64,000 nt of DNA. Source: Polytrichum commune (lineage: Eukaryota; Streptophyta; Polytrichopsida; Polytrichales; Polytrichaceae). Each line of letters opens with the position of its first letter. Within the stretch, counting starts at the first letter, position 1. Location of the stretch: the NCBI GenBank assembly GCA_950295325.1, contig OX485805.1, positions 48,818,758 through 48,882,757 of the forward strand. Direction: 5' to 3'. Below, piece by piece: positions 60,561 to 64,000 of this stretch. Position numbers and translations under genes: made by a program. Under the pieces are notes generated by a model. The model saw only the letters and a program-made list of their open reading frames with translations. It was not told the origin of the DNA and ran no database searches.

Positions 60561-63240
60561 ATAAGGAGCGGGCTCCCCATCCCCTGATTTGTACGGAGTA
60601 ATCCAGTAGGTAAAATAGTAGGTAACATAGTAATCCAATAACACATAGGATGTGCCTTTTCATTTATATAGAATACTAGAATTCATGATTCTTGTTATAA
60701 AAATTACATGTAGTTTCAAGGTATAGCATCTACAACATTTCTTCTTGTATGGCCAATAGCTTATTATTGTTGGATATTTACATATAAAGCACTACTTGTA
60801 GCTTTGCTGCAGATAAAAATTCCCAAGATTCTTCTCTTTCTTCCAATTGAGATAGAATTATCCTTGTCCAAGTTTTAGTTATCATTTTTTTACATTGACA
60901 TTTGAATTATGTTTTTTCTAGTAATTCGTGCCAAGTTTCTTGAAAAATGCCAATTGCAATATGTATAACACAATTTATCCTCTTAAACTTGCAGTTGTAT
61001 GATGATTCCAATGTAGTGCAGTTAATTACGTGATGAGAAACCATGAGGATACCCTGCAACTCTCAGTTGGTATGGAGAAAATCCATCTTACCTCAAATCA
61101 ACTTCAAATAATCCCCCGTGGTTGTGCTAAATGGTAAAGGGTTGACCTATATAAAATCATGACATCATCGTATAACCTAATATGCCCATGAACCAGTCCG
61201 AGAACCTCTTCCAGCTATCTATGACTGCTTGACAACATATAGGGTAACCATGAATTTTGAAATAAAGGTAATTTTCCAGACCTATACGAGGTTTTGCAAT
61301 AGAATTATGGGTGCCATTAAGGGCACCCAAAACTACATGAAGGTCACAAAGGGCCTTAAATTTTCAATTGAGTTTGACAAAGCTTTGGCAAGTAATCACA
61401 TGCCAAAGGCCAATGTTGATTGCATGGCAAGTGTCATGAAGCACAACTGACACAAATGAAACTTCAATTGCATACAAATCCATGCCTAGATGCTTGGACA
61501 AATCTTGAGCCAACTTAAACAAAGTATACACCACTCTAACTACAACTAGGATTATGGACCTATACCTAGTTGTTTGATGTTGAATTTGAGGCTCAACAAA
61601 GTAGCTAGGTTAAGATTATATATTTTTGGCATCCTAAACAATAACACTCGTCGATGGTTACCATATTATCATGACAAATGTAGACATAACCAAATAGTAC
61701 ACCTAGTTTTGACCCAAAAACCTAAATGACCATTATTAAAAAAAAAAGGGAGTTGAACATGAGAAACCAGAGGCAAGGTTGCAAAAGATGTGGATGATGC
61801 CATCCAAAAAATTCACATCAAGGAGGGCATGTTTGACAATGCGATTTCAAAATATTTTGCAATTCAACAATTCACGCATTGTTTGGAAAAAGATAGAATC
61901 TTAGACACAATGAACTTGTGCATTTGTAATGTGTGAAGTATTGGAAAGCAAGTTGGTAATTTCTTGGGTTGCATTTTACATGTACTTAGACGTAAATTAA
62001 GTGCTATATGATAGATAGAATTCATACAAGTTATGGGTGCTTGGCCATTAACAAATGTCTCTCAATATCAAGCAAGCTTTTCTTTATAAATGTTATTTAG
62101 ACATAAATCAAAAGTAGTTTAATACAAAATTAATAACTTAAAAATAATATGATCTATGCCTAATACAACCCACACGTATATCAATGGATTGATTTTCCAT
62201 ATGAAGCTTGCACCCCTCCTCATCCTCATGTTTTTTCTTTTGAAGAAAATGGAAAGATGTTTGTTGGTGTGCAAGGAGAAGCATTTTCTTGAGTCAAGTC
62301 CAACAAGATGCGATGGGAATGTCGTGTCACACTGGCACCTGTTTATATTCCATACCTACTTCCTGATTCTCTCCTACTTTTAATTTTGCAGCCCCCTTCT
62401 TTAAAATATAAAGAGATGGAAAGATCTATTGGGGTGCCATATCATTGAAATATGACTACTATAGTTCAATAATCAAAGTAGGAAAGTTTTACCTTGCAAC
62501 CCTCCCTCCCTCTTCCTTCCTCGTGCTTGAGTCCATTCCCTCCTACTCAATGCCTTCCATTGGTCTACCCTGGCCTTCATATACATTATGTTCATTGGAG
62601 CTCTTGAAAGTTCCTAAGGTGCTAGAGTAAGATTCTTGGTTCATATTTTGTTATGTTGGGCTACAATTCCCATGTAGAATTTGAGTGGGTATCCAACAAT
62701 GTTACAAGGTGGAAAAAAATCAAGAAAATCCGAAGCAAGTTGCACTCTATGGTATGTGCTATAAGAAAAAACATAGAAGCATAGCAAGAATCAGAGAAAT
62801 TACCAAAGAATATAAAACACACGGAACTACTTCCTAGACAACACAATAAACACTCATAATGTTAGTTATCTAGTAATGGCAATGATGTAAATTACTTTCA
62901 AAGGCCACTAGCAATGGAGACCTTATTAAATAATACTTAAGCTCAAAATGTGAGGCTTATCTCCACACTCACTTACTTCTTATAGACCTTCTAGTTTCTT
63001 TTTCTACCTCCTAACATTAGTTGTTCCAATTCAATTTCTTAGTATTCATGATGCCACTAACCCCCCACCATTCCCAACTAATGCTCCTTAGAAGGTCAAG
63101 GATACGTATTCATACTTCGGATCTTGATCCTAATGAAATGATATGAAATCGAATTTAAAATCAGGAAGCCAAAAGGGTCATAAGACCATAAGTACATTAG
63201 GATGGTTTCAAATTGACTAATCCCCTACAATAGTGGAGTG
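60561..63240. other. A+T-rich intergenic, nothing recognised
   Basis: No domain, terminal repeats or tandem array was seen. Short open frames are isolated. Confidence 0.5.
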
Positions 63241-63534
63241 GGATAACCTTCATGAGATAAAGGCTAATGTCAACTTTATGGTCCAATTTAAAGGAAGACT
63301 TGAGGCTCCCTAATTTAAACACACCCTTAAGTCTAGAACCCAAAAGACCTACGCTAGGTGGCAGGACGGGAGTGGGTCAACCGTTTGGGGATGTGGAGGT
63401 TTGGGACCTGGAGGCCTCAAAGACAATGACCGCAGGCGACGAAGGCGACGACAACACGACGCCATAGCCAAATTGCTCGTTCCCACGAGGAAGCAGACGG
63501 ACAGGGCGAGGGGGAGAGAGCTCGGGAATCCGCC
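63241..63534 (+). promoter_or_regulatory. promoter/5' leader of the QCR7 gene
   Basis: G+C content rises before the ATG, with GGCGACGAAGGCGACGAC repeats at about 63436-63453. The context at the start (CCGCCATGGCG) is a strong plant initiation context. No TATA box was identified. Confidence 0.4.
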
Positions 63535-63917
63535 ATGGCGGCCAAGCAGGCTCTGCAGAAGGCTCTGGATCCCATCTGGAACTGGGCGTCGCGGCGATAC
63601 CAGGCTGCCGTTGCCAAGGAGCTCAAGAAATACGGTGAGTGAAACCCTAATTGGTCCTTGTTTCCGGGGTTTTTCGCTATGAAACTAGGTCAGTCTATGG
63701 CTGCTATGTGGTGTTTTTTGATGCCTTTTCTGTGTTTTTTCTGCGGTTTCGGTGGCCAGGTTTGCGTTACGATGACTTGTATGATGATTTGAACGATCTG
63801 GACATCAAAGAGGCATTGAACCGGCTTCCTCAGCAAGAGGTGGATTCCCGTAACCAGAGGCTGAAGCGCGCCATGGACTACTCCATGAAGCACATTTACA
63901 TGCCCAAGGATCTGCAG
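63535..63917 (+). CDS. QCR7: cytochrome b-c1 complex subunit 7 (partial, 5' exons)
   Basis: Subunit of mitochondrial respiratory complex III (14-kDa ubiquinol-cytochrome c reductase binding protein) on the matrix side of the inner membrane, bound to cytochrome b. Exon 1 is 63535-63634 and exon 2 is 63760-63917, joined in phase at TACG|GT. The product begins MAAKQALQKALDPIWNWASR and has the family signature YGLRYDDLYDDLNDLDIKEA, then NRLPQQEVDSRNQRLKRAMD and KHIYMPKDLQ. About 86 of the usual 120-125 residues are present. The exon 2 donor (CAG|GTCGGT) at 63918 leads to further exons beyond the window. As usual for this family there is no obvious cleavable presequence. Confidence 0.93.
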
Positions 63918-64000
63918 GTCGGTGTTAATATTTTTCTTCCCATTTGTGGAATTCCTCCCGCTTTCTATCACCCCCTTGAAATCAGCTTGATTCTCGAGTA

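Overview
This window reads as nuclear DNA of a land plant. All four well-supported genes have GT-AG introns and plant-type products, intergenic space is large and full of degraded transposons, and there is no sign of operons or bacterial signals. The non-L1 LINE fragment and the unusual N terminus of the PMT-type enzyme make me lean towards a seed-free plant (bryophyte, lycophyte or fern). That is a guess, because nothing here fixes the species.

Layout. 1-460: possible first two exons of an unrecognised minus-strand gene running off the left edge. 4685-11052: minus-strand gene in 11 exons for an ER-anchored SMP-C2 (synaptotagmin/CLB1-like) lipid-transfer protein, with MITEs in several introns. 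11.6-17.3 kb: accessory block with TIR elements, a foldback arrangement, a 63-bp minisatellite, a pogo-type MITE and a hAT transposase relic. 17366-24185: plus-strand gene in 16 exons for a six-kelch protein with a C-terminal coiled coil; its long first intron holds two tandem duplications. 24.2-52.6 kb: no intact gene. This stretch is layered transposon debris: a LINE relic with a restriction-like endonuclease, tRNA-derived SINEs, a MITE whose subterminal part became a 93-bp satellite, a pogo/Tigger transposase split by a Harbinger-type MITE, and several other TIR families. 52649-57169: plus-strand gene in 7 exons for a Golgi pectin-methyltransferase-like protein of the PMT20/21 (ERD3) type. 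57.2-63.5 kb: unrecognised sequence plus a broken HAD/FCP1-type phosphatase copy. 63535 to the end: first two exons of the mitochondrial complex III subunit QCR7.

The four genes have unrelated housekeeping roles (membrane contact and lipid transfer, kelch scaffold, cell-wall polymer methylation, respiration); nothing suggests they form a pathway or cluster. Exon borders were placed by hand from reading frame, phase and GT/AG sites. The phases close exactly through all 16 kelch exons and all 7 PMT exons, which is strong internal evidence. The most interesting material is the transposon layer: nested insertions datable by order, a MITE that seeded a satellite, duplicated splice-site segments inside introns, and a non-L1 LINE.
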